From Buchnera aphidicola (Floraphis choui) (lineage in GTDB: Bacteria; Pseudomonadota; Gammaproteobacteria; Enterobacterales; Enterobacteriaceae): a DNA stretch of 64,000 bases. Positions within the stretch are counted from its first letter, which is position 1. Every line of letters begins with the position of its first letter. The stretch spans positions 552,220 through 616,219 of the forward strand of contig CP140044.1 in the NCBI GenBank assembly GCA_039830045.1. The letters are read 5' to 3'. Both the position numbers and the translations under genes were made by a program. This document shows positions 9,973 to 19,037 of this stretch, piece by piece. The notes beneath the pieces are model-generated. The model worked only from the letters and a program-made list of their open reading frames with translations, did no database searches and was not told the origin of the DNA.

Positions 9973-10641
9973 ATGTCAATAATACAAAAAAAAATCAATG
10001 CAATAAAAAATAAAATTATTTCTATAAACAACAAGTATTGCATTGCTCCAAAAAAGATAAAATTATTAATAGTAAGTAAATCACGATCAATTCTAGATAT
10101 AAAAAAAGCAATGTTATATAAACAATATAACTTTGGAGAAAGCTATATTCAAGAAAGTCTACTAAAAATAAACAAACTTAAAAATGTTCAATGGCATTTT
10201 ATCGGAAATGTACAATCTAATAAAACACAAATTATTTCTACTAACTTTTCGTGGTGTCATACTATAAAAACTGAAAAAACAGCTAGGCTATTAGACAAAT
10301 ATCGCACTAATATTCTTCCAAAATTAAATGTTTTAATACAAATAGATATTAGAAACAATTTTATTGCATCTAAAGAAAATATAAACCATTTTAAAAACTT
10401 AGTTAAAAAAATAATATCTTTAAAAAATTTGAATTTAAGAGGAATAATGGGAATGCCTTATAAGTTTTATTGCTATAATGATCAAATACAATCATATAAA
10501 CATATAAAACTATATTTTTCTATAATAAAAGACATATATCCTAACGTAGATACTATATCAATAGGAACTAGTAATGATATAAAGGCTGCTATAATTTCTG
10601 GCAGTACTTTGCTAAGAATAGGATCATATATTTTCAATTAG
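9973..10641 (+). CDS. yggS: Pyridoxal phosphate homeostasis protein YggS
   Basis: This PLP-binding TIM-barrel protein of the YggS/PROSC family buffers pyridoxal phosphate and has no known catalytic reaction. The 222 residues are slightly short of E. coli's 234. The PLP lysine is K36 in LLIVSKSRS, and FGESYIQE, WHFIGNVQSNK and RGIMGMP are the family blocks. The C-terminal SIGTSNDIKAAI matches the usual phosphate-binding MSMGMSxD region with some substitutions. In E. coli it lies a little downstream of yqgF, so the leucine genes interrupt an otherwise conserved neighbourhood. Confidence 0.93.
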   Translation: MSIIQKKINAIKNKIISINNKYCIAPKKIKLLIVSKSRSILDIKKAMLYKQYNFGESYIQESLLKINKLKNVQWHFIGNVQSNKTQIISTNFSWCHTIKTEKTARLLDKYRTNILPKLNVLIQIDIRNNFIASKENINHFKNLVKKIISLKNLNLRGIMGMPYKFYCYNDQIQSYKHIKLYFSIIKDIYPNVDTISIGTSNDIKAAIISGSTLLRIGSYIFN

Positions 10642-11069
10642 TATAATCTTATAAAATTTGAATTTTTAAAATTACGTAAAACATTATCGTTTTAACTATT
10701 AAAAATATGTGTAAATATCAAATATATTTTTTAAATTTAAATATTTTTAATGTTTAATATTAAAAATATACCGTACTATTATTTTAATTTATTTAAACAT
10801 AATAAAAAATTTAAGAAATAACATATAAAACAAAATAAAAAAGTATTTAAAAAATTTAATATTATTTTGTAAAAGAACACATATATAAAACTTTTCCACT
10901 ATAGTTAAATATAAAACTTATATATGAATTCTAAAAATTATTCTAAACTTGTATATTATAATAATAAAATAATTATAATATACACTAATATTAAATAGAA
11001 TCACTACTTTCAACATATAGACTAAAATTGCTAAAATAAATTTGTTTATATTTTAAAAAAATTAATTAT
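10642..11069. other. Gene-free region between yggS and trmB
   Basis: This is 428 bases with no recognisable coding content. In E. coli several genes, including rdgB and hemW, lie between yggS and trmB, so it may be the remains of a lost gene. An AT-only 11-bp hairpin (10741-10751 with 10759-10769) is not significant at this base composition. Confidence 0.5.
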
Positions 11070-11786
11070 TTAAACTAATTTAAATATTAAATCAAATATA
11101 GTGTTTCCTAAATTTATCCCTCTTTGCTCAAATTTAGTAATAGGACGAGAAATTGATTTAGAAATATAAATATTTTTTTGAAACGAGATAATACATCTAT
11201 CAATATCACGAATTATAGTTATTATTTGTTCAGCATATGACTTGCAATCAGTAGATATATGTAATATTCCATTAGGAATTAATTTTTTTAATATTAACTG
11301 AGCAAAATTTTTGGTAAAAATTCTTCTTTTTTGATGACGTTTTTTAGGCCATGGATCTGGAAAAAACATTTGAACTTTAGATAAGCTACTATTATCAATC
11401 ATACTATTTAATACTTCCACTGCATCATGATAAATAATTCGAATATTCTTTAAACAATATAAATTAATATTTTGTAAACATGATATAACACCTGGTAAAT
11501 GAACTTCAATTCCTAAAAAATTTTTAGACATATTGTTCAAAGCAGTCTTAAAAAAAGAATCACTCATTCCGAACCCAATTTCTAATACTACTGGAGAATA
11601 AGAACAAAATATGCTGTTCATATCTAAATATGAAGACTGAAAATTTATTCCAAATTTTGACCAATTTTTATTAATAAAATCATACTTATTACTACTTAAC
11701 TTTCTATTTCTAGATACAAAACTACGTATCTTACGTAAAAAAATACCATTTCTATTATATTCTTTTGTCACAACATTTCTTATCAT
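11070..11786 (-). CDS. trmB: tRNA (guanine-N7-)-methyltransferase
   Basis: It makes m7G46 in tRNA variable loops using S-adenosylmethionine. The product is 238 residues (E. coli 239). The SAM-binding motif I is LEIGFGMSDS; FLGIEVHLPGV, FFPDPWPKKRHQKRRI and RPITKFEQRG are family landmarks. It is transcribed divergently from mutY, with which it is also neighbour in E. coli. Confidence 0.95.
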   Translation of the reverse strand: MIRNVVTKEYNRNGIFLRKIRSFVSRNRKLSSNKYDFINKNWSKFGINFQSSYLDMNSIFCSYSPVVLEIGFGMSDSFFKTALNNMSKNFLGIEVHLPGVISCLQNINLYCLKNIRIIYHDAVEVLNSMIDNSSLSKVQMFFPDPWPKKRHQKRRIFTKNFAQLILKKLIPNGILHISTDCKSYAEQIITIIRDIDRCIISFQKNIYISKSISRPITKFEQRGINLGNTIFDLIFKLV

Positions 11787-11930
11787 ATTATAAACTAAAG
11801 TAATTCTTTCAATTTTTTAAAATAATATAATATAATACTACTTCTTGCGAAAAAGATACAATATTTAACGCTATTCAAATATATAAATACCTATACAAAA
11901 AATTTAAAAAGTAAAAAATATTAATCTATT

Positions 11931-12995
11931 ATGAATGCTTCATTATCACAATTAATTTTAAATTGGTACCATACAAATGGTAGAAAATATTTACCTTGGA
12001 AAACAAAAATAAATCCCTATAATATTTGGATATCAGAAATTATGTTGCAACAAACACAAGTTAAAACTGTAATACCTTATTATATAAAATTTATAAAGCG
12101 TTTTCCAAATATTAATATATTAGCAAAAACTACTATAAACGACGTATTAAACATATGGAGTGGATTAGGATATTACACTAGAGCACATAATATTCATTAT
12201 ACTGCAAACATTATTGTGAAAAATTATGATGGACAATTTCCAAATAATTTTTACAATATCATTAAATTACCGGGCATAGGTCGAACTACAGCAAATGCTA
12301 TTTTATCTTTTGGATTTAATTTTTATGCATGTATTCTTGATGGAAATATCAAAAGAACTTTATTAAGATACTTTAACTTACATTTAAATGGAAAAAAGGA
12401 AATTGAAGAAAAACTGTGGAAAATAATAGAACTAATAACACCAATACATAATACAAACAAATTTAATCAAGCTATTATGGATATAGGATCCTTAATTTGT
12501 ACAAAATCTAAACCAAAGTGTAATATATGTCCTATACATAATAAATGTTTATCATTTATTAAAAATGACTGGTCTTCATATCCAATAAATAAAAAAAAAC
12601 TTCTAAAAATTCAAAAAAAAATATTTTTTTTAATTATTCAATATCAAAACTTTGTTTTCTTAAATAAAAATATGTTAAATGAAATTTGGAAAGGACTATA
12701 TTACTTTCCAATATTTTATAACGAATTAGAAATATCAAAATGGATAAAAAATGAAAAAATTAAAATAAAAACTAAAATAATACAACCACCTTTGATTTGC
12801 AAACTTTCACATATTCAATTATTTTGCACGCCTATACAAATTAAAATAAACAAAATGTTTTTTATTAATAAACTTAATTATGAAATTTGGTTTAATATGT
12901 CTAATCCACAAAATATAGGATTACCATCACCAATAAAAAGAATTATCAAAAATATATTTTTATCTTATAAGCTTAAAATTAAGGATAAAATTTAA
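11931..12995 (+). CDS. mutY: Adenine DNA glycosylase MutY
   Basis: It removes adenine mispaired with 8-oxoguanine. The product is 354 residues (E. coli 350). The N-terminal helix-hairpin-helix glycosylase domain shows LPWK, IMLQQTQV with the catalytic Glu of the ISEIMLQQT segment, and LPGIGRTTANAI with an ILDGNIKR stretch holding the catalytic Asp. The [4Fe-4S] loop is complete, with cysteines spaced C-x6-C-x2-C-x5-C. The C-terminal NUDIX-like recognition domain is present but diverged. yggX starts one base after the stop codon. Confidence 0.95.
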   Translation: MNASLSQLILNWYHTNGRKYLPWKTKINPYNIWISEIMLQQTQVKTVIPYYIKFIKRFPNINILAKTTINDVLNIWSGLGYYTRAHNIHYTANIIVKNYDGQFPNNFYNIIKLPGIGRTTANAILSFGFNFYACILDGNIKRTLLRYFNLHLNGKKEIEEKLWKIIELITPIHNTNKFNQAIMDIGSLICTKSKPKCNICPIHNKCLSFIKNDWSSYPINKKKLLKIQKKIFFLIIQYQNFVFLNKNMLNEIWKGLYYFPIFYNELEISKWIKNEKIKIKTKIIQPPLICKLSHIQLFCTPIQIKINKMFFINKLNYEIWFNMSNPQNIGLPSPIKRIIKNIFLSYKLKIKDKI

Positions 12996-12996
12996 A

Positions 12997-13242
12997 ATGA
13001 CTAGAAAGATCTTTTGCTGTTATTTAGAAACATATGATATTGGGCTCGATCAACCACCATATCCAGGTGAATTAGGTAAAAAAATTTATAAAACAATTTC
13101 AAAAATAGCATGGAAAACATGGATGTCTCAACAAACAAAATTAATTAACGAAAAAAAATTGAATATGCTTGACATAAATGATAGAAAAATATTAAAACAT
13201 TATATGATACAATTTCTTTTCAATAAAAAACGTCATAAATAA
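12997..13242 (+). CDS. yggX: Probable Fe(2+)-trafficking protein YggX
   Basis: This small protein is linked to protection of Fe-S clusters and iron trafficking. The 81 residues compare with about 91 in E. coli. The conserved cysteine is at position 7 (KIFCCYLE), followed by PPYPGELGKKIY and LINEKKLNML. The C-terminus stops about ten residues early and lacks the E. coli HIEGY end. AAGGA lies in the end of mutY, and only one base separates the two genes. Confidence 0.92.
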   Translation: MTRKIFCCYLETYDIGLDQPPYPGELGKKIYKTISKIAWKTWMSQQTKLINEKKLNMLDINDRKILKHYMIQFLFNKKRHK

Positions 13243-13320
13243 ATACAAAACTAATTATAAAAATTTTTATAAATTAGTTAACTCGTAAAACATGTTCATT
13301 AATCAATAAAACTCTATAAA

Positions 13321-14160
13321 ATGAAAAATTCTAAAACTGATCTTAAACAAAATACAATATGTAATATTTTAATATTTGATTCAGGACTAGGAGGATTGTC
13401 TATCTATAAAAAAATAAAAAATTATTTTCCATATGCAAATTATATTTATGCATTTGACAATGAAAAGTTTCCTTACGGAAATAAAAAAGAATCTTTTATT
13501 ATTACAAGATGTTTAAAAATAATTTACTCAATATCTAACATAATAAATATTACTATAGCTATAGTAGCGTGCAATACAGCTAGCATAACTAGTTTACCAA
13601 CATTACAACATTATTTTAATTTTCCTATAATAGGAATTATTCCAAATATAAAAAAAGCAGTTAAAATAACTAAAAACAACATCATTGGCCTTCTTGCAAC
13701 TAAAACTACTATTAATAATTATAACATTCAAAGAACGATTTCATCATTATCACCTAATTTTATAATAAAAACATTACATAATGAAAATTTAGTAAAAATA
13801 GCAGAAAAAAAATTAAAATATAATTTTACTGAACTAAAACTAATTAATAATATATTAAAACCCTGGTATCTTACTAAAAATAAACCAGATACAATCATAC
13901 TAGGATGTACACATTTTTATTTCTTAAAAAACGAAATTAGACATTTATTTTCTAAAAATATTAATATAATTGATTCCAATATCAACATATCAAAAAAAAT
14001 TTGGAGTATTTTAAAGAACAATATTGTTAGAAACGAAAATATTGCTTTTTTTTCAAAATCTATTAAAAATGATATATCTTTATTAAGCTTATTTAATAAA
14101 TACAAATTTTTAAAATTTAGTAAACTAAATTTAAAATTAAACATATTTTTTAATTCATAA
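13321..14160 (+). CDS. murI: Glutamate racemase
   Basis: It converts L-glutamate to D-glutamate for peptidoglycan. It has 279 residues (E. coli 285). The Asp/Ser motif FDSGLGGLS, the first catalytic cysteine in VACNTAS and the second in LGCTHF are all intact. Its retention fits with dapF and the amiB remnant, suggesting that a thin wall is still made. It is convergent with sbcB. Confidence 0.94.
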   Translation: MKNSKTDLKQNTICNILIFDSGLGGLSIYKKIKNYFPYANYIYAFDNEKFPYGNKKESFIITRCLKIIYSISNIINITIAIVACNTASITSLPTLQHYFNFPIIGIIPNIKKAVKITKNNIIGLLATKTTINNYNIQRTISSLSPNFIIKTLHNENLVKIAEKKLKYNFTELKLINNILKPWYLTKNKPDTIILGCTHFYFLKNEIRHLFSKNINIIDSNINISKKIWSILKNNIVRNENIAFFSKSIKNDISLLSLFNKYKFLKFSKLNLKLNIFFNS

Positions 14161-14190
14161 AGAACTTATAATAATTTTTAAAAAGCAATA

Positions 14191-15627
14191 TTATATATTA
14201 CGAATTTCGTTTTTAATATTGTAGATATATTTAAGTAAATCTTGAAGCAATAGTATATTTTTAAAATTGTATTTATTTAATTCTAATAAATGTTCAACTT
14301 TTCTTATATATTCTTGTATAACTTTTTTATTTATAACTGAACTACAATGCTTTTTCCAAACTACTTTTTCCATATCATTTAACATATGAGGAAAATTACG
14401 AGATATACAGCGGGTTAATAATAATTTAATTCTATTACTACAAACAAATGATTTTTTATTTATAAAACATCTTAAAGATAATTTTTGATGTATATCGTTA
14501 ATTACTTTTTTTTCTAAATTATTAAAAAATACATCATATATTTGTAAATCAATATTACTAGAATTCAACTTTACAATACTATTATTAATTATTCTCAACT
14601 TCTTTTTTAAAAAAATATTATTTCGTATCAATAACAAATTTTTTTTGCATAATAAATAATCTATTCCCAAACACATCATATCTTCAATACTAATAACATT
14701 AACAGGTGCTAGTATAGGACAGCGATTAATATATACCAATACTATTCCTTTCTTAAAAATTTTACTATAATCTAAATTTTCTATAGTAATACTAGAAAAA
14801 TATTTTAAAAAACTTTCAAAATTTTTTGTTAAATCAAAACTAATTAATATATTAGAATTATTAGGATTCCATAGAATAGGAGCAATTAAACTAACATTTT
14901 TTCTCAAAGAACCAAATATTCGAGATATATATATCATAGGCTTAATATCATAAATATTAATCATTCGTAATAACTTATCTTTCTTACGATTCTCAAAAAA
15001 ATAATTAAATAATTTTGGTTGCTTTTTTTTCAATAATTTTGTTATTTTAAGAGTAGCATATACATCACTAATAGCATTATGTACCTGATTATGATTTATA
15101 CAATTAGATTTTGATATGTCGGATAATTTGAAACTAGGATAATTATTGTATTTATTACTTGGCCACTTAATTCCTTGGGGGCGCAACACATAACATGCAC
15201 GTAACAAGTCTAAAATATCCCATCTAGAATTTCCATATTTCCAACTCCATTCATAAGGATCAATAAAATTACGATAAAAAATATTTCTTGTCACTTCATC
15301 GTCAAAATAAATATTGTTATAACCAACAATACAAGTATTTGGTTTAATAAATTGTTTATAAATTTTTTTTGCAAATTCAAATTCATTCAAACCATATTTT
15401 TTTGTATAAATTGGAGAAATTCCAGTAATCAAAATTGATTCAGGATTAGGTAAATAATCAATTGGAGGATAACAAAAATACTCGATAGGAATATCAATGA
15501 TATTAAAATCTATATCAGTACGAATACAAGCAAATTGAGATGGCTTATCTAAAGCAGGATGAATTCCAAAAGTTTCGTAATCATAAAATAAAAAAGTAAA
15601 TTTATTTTTATTTAATATTATACTCAT
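14191..15627 (-). CDS. sbcB: Exodeoxyribonuclease I
   Basis: This 3'-5' single-strand DNA exonuclease of the DnaQ/DEDD superfamily has 478 residues (E. coli 475). The acidic residues are seen in YDYETFG (residues about 15-21), in GYNNIYFDDEVTR, and in the ExoIII motif HNAISDVYATL. The C-terminal half is rich in Lys, Ile and Asn and less conserved, but it shows no frameshift. It ends close to murI with a 30-base gap and no clear terminator. Confidence 0.95.
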   Translation of the reverse strand: MSIILNKNKFTFLFYDYETFGIHPALDKPSQFACIRTDIDFNIIDIPIEYFCYPPIDYLPNPESILITGISPIYTKKYGLNEFEFAKKIYKQFIKPNTCIVGYNNIYFDDEVTRNIFYRNFIDPYEWSWKYGNSRWDILDLLRACYVLRPQGIKWPSNKYNNYPSFKLSDISKSNCINHNQVHNAISDVYATLKITKLLKKKQPKLFNYFFENRKKDKLLRMINIYDIKPMIYISRIFGSLRKNVSLIAPILWNPNNSNILISFDLTKNFESFLKYFSSITIENLDYSKIFKKGIVLVYINRCPILAPVNVISIEDMMCLGIDYLLCKKNLLLIRNNIFLKKKLRIINNSIVKLNSSNIDLQIYDVFFNNLEKKVINDIHQKLSLRCFINKKSFVCSNRIKLLLTRCISRNFPHMLNDMEKVVWKKHCSSVINKKVIQEYIRKVEHLLELNKYNFKNILLLQDLLKYIYNIKNEIRNI

Positions 15628-15764
15628 TATTTTTACGTTATTTAATAATAAAATTCAAAACATCTAAATATTTTTAAAAAATGCAAAAAACTAATTTATA
15701 ATTTTATACATATCTTAAATACTAATATCATCGCATAATATATTAAAGAAATAAGATCATCTTT

Positions 15765-15837
15765 CTCCCCTGACTGGATTCGAACCAGTGACATACGGAT
15801 TAACAGTCCGCCGTTCTACCAACTGAACTACAGAGGA
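15765..15837 (-). tRNA. tRNA-Asn (anticodon GTT)
   Basis: This 73-base cloverleaf reads from 15837 down to 15765. The 7-bp acceptor stem pairs fully with one G-T wobble. The D arm, the anticodon loop CTGTTAA and the T arm GGTTCGAATCC all match E. coli tRNA-Asn. The 3' flank after the discriminator G is AAAG, so CCA is not encoded and must be added enzymatically. Confidence 0.97.
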
Positions 15838-15844
15838 AAGGGAA

Positions 15845-15873
15845 ATTTTAACAAAAAAAATTTTATTTGTCAA
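15845..15873 (-). promoter_or_regulatory. Sigma-70 promoter for tRNA-Asn
   Basis: On the minus strand TTGACA (15873-15868) is separated by exactly 17 bases from TAAAAT (15850-15845). Transcription should start only a few bases before the tRNA 5' end at 15837, leaving almost no 5' leader. Confidence 0.7.
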
Positions 15874-15989
15874 CAAATTAAAGTTGAAAAAATGTATATT
15901 TTCAATTAAAATACATGTATACTTATGATAATTAAATTTTTTAATATAAAACAATTTTCACAAAAACTTTTACTTCACAAAAATTTATA

Positions 15990-16062
15990 GGCCCCTTAGC
16001 TCAGTGGTAAGAGCAAGCGACTCATAATCGCTTGGTCGCTGGTTCAAATCCAGCAGGGGCCA
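15990..16062 (+). tRNA. tRNA-Ile2 (anticodon CAT, lysidine type)
   Basis: This 73-base cloverleaf starts GGCCCCTTAGC and has the anticodon loop CTCATAA. It is nearly identical to E. coli ileX (tRNA-Ile with CAU, modified by TilS to read AUA) and differs from initiator and elongator tRNA-Met. The base after the discriminator A starts AATAATT, so no CCA is encoded. AUA is a frequent codon in this genome, so the gene should be indispensable. Confidence 0.93.
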
Positions 16063-16107
16063 AATAATTTGGATTTAAACACATATTTTTAAATTATGGA
16101 ACATAAA

Positions 16108-16764
16108 ATGAACCATTGGAATTTAGAGTTTATCAAATTTTGTTTTGAAAAAAAAATATTACAATTTGGAAATTTTAAATTAAAATCAGGAAAAAAAAGT
16201 TCATTTTTTTTTAATTCTAGTTTATTCAATACAGGAAATGATCTTGAAAAGCTTGGATATTTTTATGCTAAAGCCATTATTGAAAATAAAATTAATTACG
16301 ACTTATTATTTGGAGTAGCCTATAAAGGAATACCTATTGTCATATCTACCGCGATAGCATTAAAAAAACACTTCAATGTAAACGTTTCGTATTGCTTTAA
16401 TAGAAAAGAAATAAAAAATCATGGAGAACAAGGAAGATTTATTGGAAAAGACTTAAAAAAAAATATACTCATACTAGACGACGTTATAACATCTGGTCTA
16501 TCTATAAGAAATACCGTAGAAATTATAAAACTTTGTCATAAAAAAAGAATTTACAATAATTTAATATCAGGAATTGTCGTTGCTCTAGATAGACGAAAAA
16601 ATACAAATCTAAATCTAAATCTAAATAATACAAAAAATAAATACGATTTAAAAATAATTTCTATAATAAATATAAATGATATAATTAACTATATAAAACA
16701 CAAAAAAAATTTACATTGTTACTTAAATAAAATAGAAAAAATAAATTTTGAAAGTAATAAATAA
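16108..16764 (+). CDS. pyrE: Orotate phosphoribosyltransferase
   Basis: It converts orotate and PRPP to orotidine 5'-phosphate in pyrimidine synthesis. From the ATG at 16108 the product is 218 residues (E. coli 213). I prefer this start to the in-frame ATG at 16096 because it aligns without a gap to the E. coli N-terminus and has TGGA at proper spacing. Motifs include FGNFKLKSGKKS, the PRPP loop ILILDDVITSG and YCFNRKE. In E. coli slmA separates pyrE from dut; here slmA is missing. Confidence 0.95.
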   Translation: MNHWNLEFIKFCFEKKILQFGNFKLKSGKKSSFFFNSSLFNTGNDLEKLGYFYAKAIIENKINYDLLFGVAYKGIPIVISTAIALKKHFNVNVSYCFNRKEIKNHGEQGRFIGKDLKKNILILDDVITSGLSIRNTVEIIKLCHKKRIYNNLISGIVVALDRRKNTNLNLNLNNTKNKYDLKIISIININDIINYIKHKKNLHCYLNKIEKINFESNK

Positions 16765-16820
16765 ATAAAAAATTTTATTTAATATTAAATTTTTAAAACA
16801 GTTATTATTGATAATATCAA

Positions 16821-17285
16821 TTAATTAGTTCCTGAATGACCAAATCCTTTCTCTTTTCTCTCACTTATGCTAGTACAAAAACTTTTTACAAAATTAAAAT
16901 TAGGTCTAATAATAGGCACAAAAATGATCTGAGCTATCCTCATACCAACATTTATTGAAAATAATTTAGTACTCCTATTCCAAATAGATACCATAATTTG
17001 ACCTTGATAATCAGAATCAATTAATCCAATCAAATTTCCTAATACAATACCATTATTATGTCCTAAACCTGATCGAGGTAAAATTAATGCAGAAATACAT
17101 GGGTTTTCTATATGAATAGCTATTCCAGTAGGTAGCAAAGCAGTAGTATTAGGAAATATATCTTGTTTGCACGTAATACAAGCTCTTAAATCTAATCCCG
17201 ACGATCCTTTAGTAGCATAATTTAAATGAGGAAACTCAGTACCTATGCGAGAATCTAAAATTTTAATATTAATATTAGTATTCAT
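16821..17285 (-). CDS. dut: Deoxyuridine 5'-triphosphate nucleotidohydrolase
   Basis: It hydrolyses dUTP to dUMP, keeping uracil out of DNA. The product is 154 residues (E. coli about 151). All five trimeric-dUTPase motifs are visible: SGLDLRA, LPRSGLG, GNLIGLIDSDYQG, RIAQIIFVP and the C-terminal arm GFGHSG. It is convergent with pyrE, and the neighbours slmA and coaBC known from E. coli are gone. Confidence 0.96.
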   Translation of the reverse strand: MNTNINIKILDSRIGTEFPHLNYATKGSSGLDLRACITCKQDIFPNTTALLPTGIAIHIENPCISALILPRSGLGHNNGIVLGNLIGLIDSDYQGQIMVSIWNRSTKLFSINVGMRIAQIIFVPIIRPNFNFVKSFCTSISERKEKGFGHSGTN

Positions 17286-17537
17286 TTATTTGATACTTTT
17301 AACATTTTTATAAATATTTCAATTTTACAATAAATCAAAAATATACGTAAATTTTAAATAAATTAAACTTCTACTAATTCCTTAAATGTTAATATAAAAT
17401 ATATCTAGAAAATTATTACTTTTAAAGTATATTACATAATATGCAATTTGACAATACTATAAAATTAATTTAAAAAATTTAATTAACACTAAATTTTATT
17501 TTAAATATATCAACATTCATCATTTGTTTTAAAAATA

Positions 17538-17999
17538 TTATTCTTCTTTCGATACAATATTAACTATAATATTTACTATAATTGTATGATGAGGTTTAAA
17601 AATTATATTATGTTTTCCAATTGTCCTCAAAGCCCCGTTTAAAAGATGAATTTCTCTCTTTTTTACTTCTATTCCACTTAAATTAGATAGTAACTCAGAT
17701 ATATCACGAGATCCTACAGAACCAAATAGCTTCCCCTCTTTTCTCGATTTTAAAAATATAGTTACTGGTTGAGTAATCATTCTAATTTTTTTAGCACGAG
17801 ATTCAGCTAAAGACAACTTATCTAAAAGCTTTTGTTCTAATTCTATCTTTTTCTTTAATATTAATTTAATATTAGAAGGAGTAGCTATAACAGCTTTTCC
17901 ATTAGGTATTAAAAAATTTCTCGCATAACCAGATTTAACATTAATTACATCACCTAAATTACCTAAATTTTCTACTTTATTAACGAGAATAATTTGCAT
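17538..17999 (-). CDS. rplI: 50S ribosomal protein L9
   Basis: This ribosomal protein has two globular domains joined by a long helix. The 153 residues (E. coli 149) begin MQIILVNKVENLGNLGDVINVK with the signature GYARNFLIPNGKA at about 24-36. The connecting helix is Lys/Glu-rich, followed by the C-terminal rRNA-binding domain. It is the last gene of the rpsF-rpsR-rplI operon, 23 bases after rpsR. Confidence 0.97.
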   Translation of the reverse strand: MQIILVNKVENLGNLGDVINVKSGYARNFLIPNGKAVIATPSNIKLILKKKIELEQKLLDKLSLAESRAKKIRMITQPVTIFLKSRKEGKLFGSVGSRDISELLSNLSGIEVKKREIHLLNGALRTIGKHNIIFKPHHTIIVNIIVNIVSKEE

Positions 18000-18022
18000 T
18001 TATTATATAATCCTTATTTAGA

Positions 18023-18250
18023 TTATTTATGTTGATCTGTATATGGAAGTAAAGAAAGATAACGAGCACGTTTAATAGCACGAGCAAGTTGTCGCTGATA
18101 CTTTGCTTTTGTTCCAGTAATTCTACTAGGAACTATTTTCCCACTTTCCGTAATATAATTTTTTAATATAGAAATATCTTTGTAATCTATTTCTTTAATT
18201 TTTTCAGCAGTAAATCGACAAAATTTACGACGACGAAAATAACGTACCAT
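18023..18250 (-). CDS. rpsR: 30S ribosomal protein S18
   Basis: From the ATG at 18250 the product is 75 residues, the same as E. coli, and nearly identical to it (VRYFRRRKFCRFTAEK, then ITESGKIVPSRITGT). The frame stays open upstream to 18301, but the ATG at 18250 has AAAGGTG at good spacing and matches the family start. In E. coli priB lies between rpsF and rpsR; here only a 120-base gap remains. Confidence 0.97.
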   Translation of the reverse strand: MVRYFRRRKFCRFTAEKIKEIDYKDISILKNYITESGKIVPSRITGTKAKYQRQLARAIKRARYLSLLPYTDQHK

Positions 18251-18370
18251 GATAAGACACCTTTTAGAATTACATAAAATTATCAAGATAATGCTTAACA
18301 TATACCTTTAACTAAATATATTTTTTATTCAATAGAACAATAAGTTTTAATATATGTCAACTAAAATATT

Positions 18371-18721
18371 TTAATGAACTACATTATTCAACTTTTTTTC
18401 ATCTCGACAACGCATTATTGGAGACATGTCTTTTATCGGTTTTTTTACACATATAATAATGTTTCGTATTATATAGTCATTGAATCTAAATTTGTCTGAT
18501 AATTCCTGAATTATACTTGGGAACACTTCAATATTCATTAAAATATAATGCGCTTTATGAAGTTTATTAATAGAATATGCTAGCTGACGTCTTCCCCAAT
18601 CTTCTAATCTATGAATCTTTCCTTGATCGTTAAAAATTAATTTTTTATATTGTTCAATGATATTCGGAAGTTGCTCACTATGATCAGGATGAACAAGAAA
18701 TACTATTTCATAATGCCGCAC
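18371..18721 (-). CDS. rpsF: 30S ribosomal protein S6 (GTG start)
   Basis: This protein binds the central domain of 16S rRNA with S18. Homology begins exactly at a GTG codon (18721-18719), giving RHYEIVFLVHPDHS after the initiator. AAGGAG lies six bases upstream, which fixes the start. The longer open frame reaching 18874 is not coding. At 116 residues it is shorter than E. coli's 131 because the acidic C-terminal tail, where E. coli S6 is polyglutamylated, is absent. It is first in the rpsF-rpsR-rplI operon. Confidence 0.95.
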   Translation of the reverse strand: MRHYEIVFLVHPDHSEQLPNIIEQYKKLIFNDQGKIHRLEDWGRRQLAYSINKLHKAHYILMNIEVFPSIIQELSDKFRFNDYIIRNIIICVKKPIKDMSPIMRCRDEKKLNNVVH

Positions 18722-19037
18722 TAAAAACTCCTTATAATAATTAAGTTTATATAAATTAACATAATTTAATAAAAATAAATAAAATAAAACTAAAGCGAAT
18801 GTAATAATATACATTAATGATAAAAAATATTCAATATAAGATATATTAGATATATTAAATATAACAATTAACACTGTAAAAGTTCAACATTAAAATATGT
18901 AACTTAGATTATCTTTAATACGTTAATAAAATATCATTAAATGCATATTTATTTTTTAAAAAGTTAATAATATTAATTAAAAATTTAACATAACTTTAAA
19001 TCTAGAACTAAATAAACTCTGTTCTAGCTTCTAATAA
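18722..19037. other. Intergenic region purA-rpsF
   Basis: This 316-base AT-rich gap must contain the ribosomal-protein operon promoter on the minus strand. I could not assign a clear promoter or terminator, and there is no credible gene. Confidence 0.5.

Noticed and set aside
15757..15954. Minus-strand 65-residue open frame ending in a VGSNPVRG-like sequence
   Set aside because: It is the conceptual translation of the tRNA-Asn gene and its promoter region, a well-known spurious type of protein.
16096..16107. Upstream ATG as the pyrE start
   Set aside because: It has no ribosome site, and the ATG at 16108 aligns without gaps to the E. coli N-terminus and has TGGA upstream.
17448..17476. Plus-strand TTGACA with TAAAAA after 17 bases between dut and rplI
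   Set aside because: Both neighbouring genes are on the minus strand and no plus-strand product follows; the -10 is poor.
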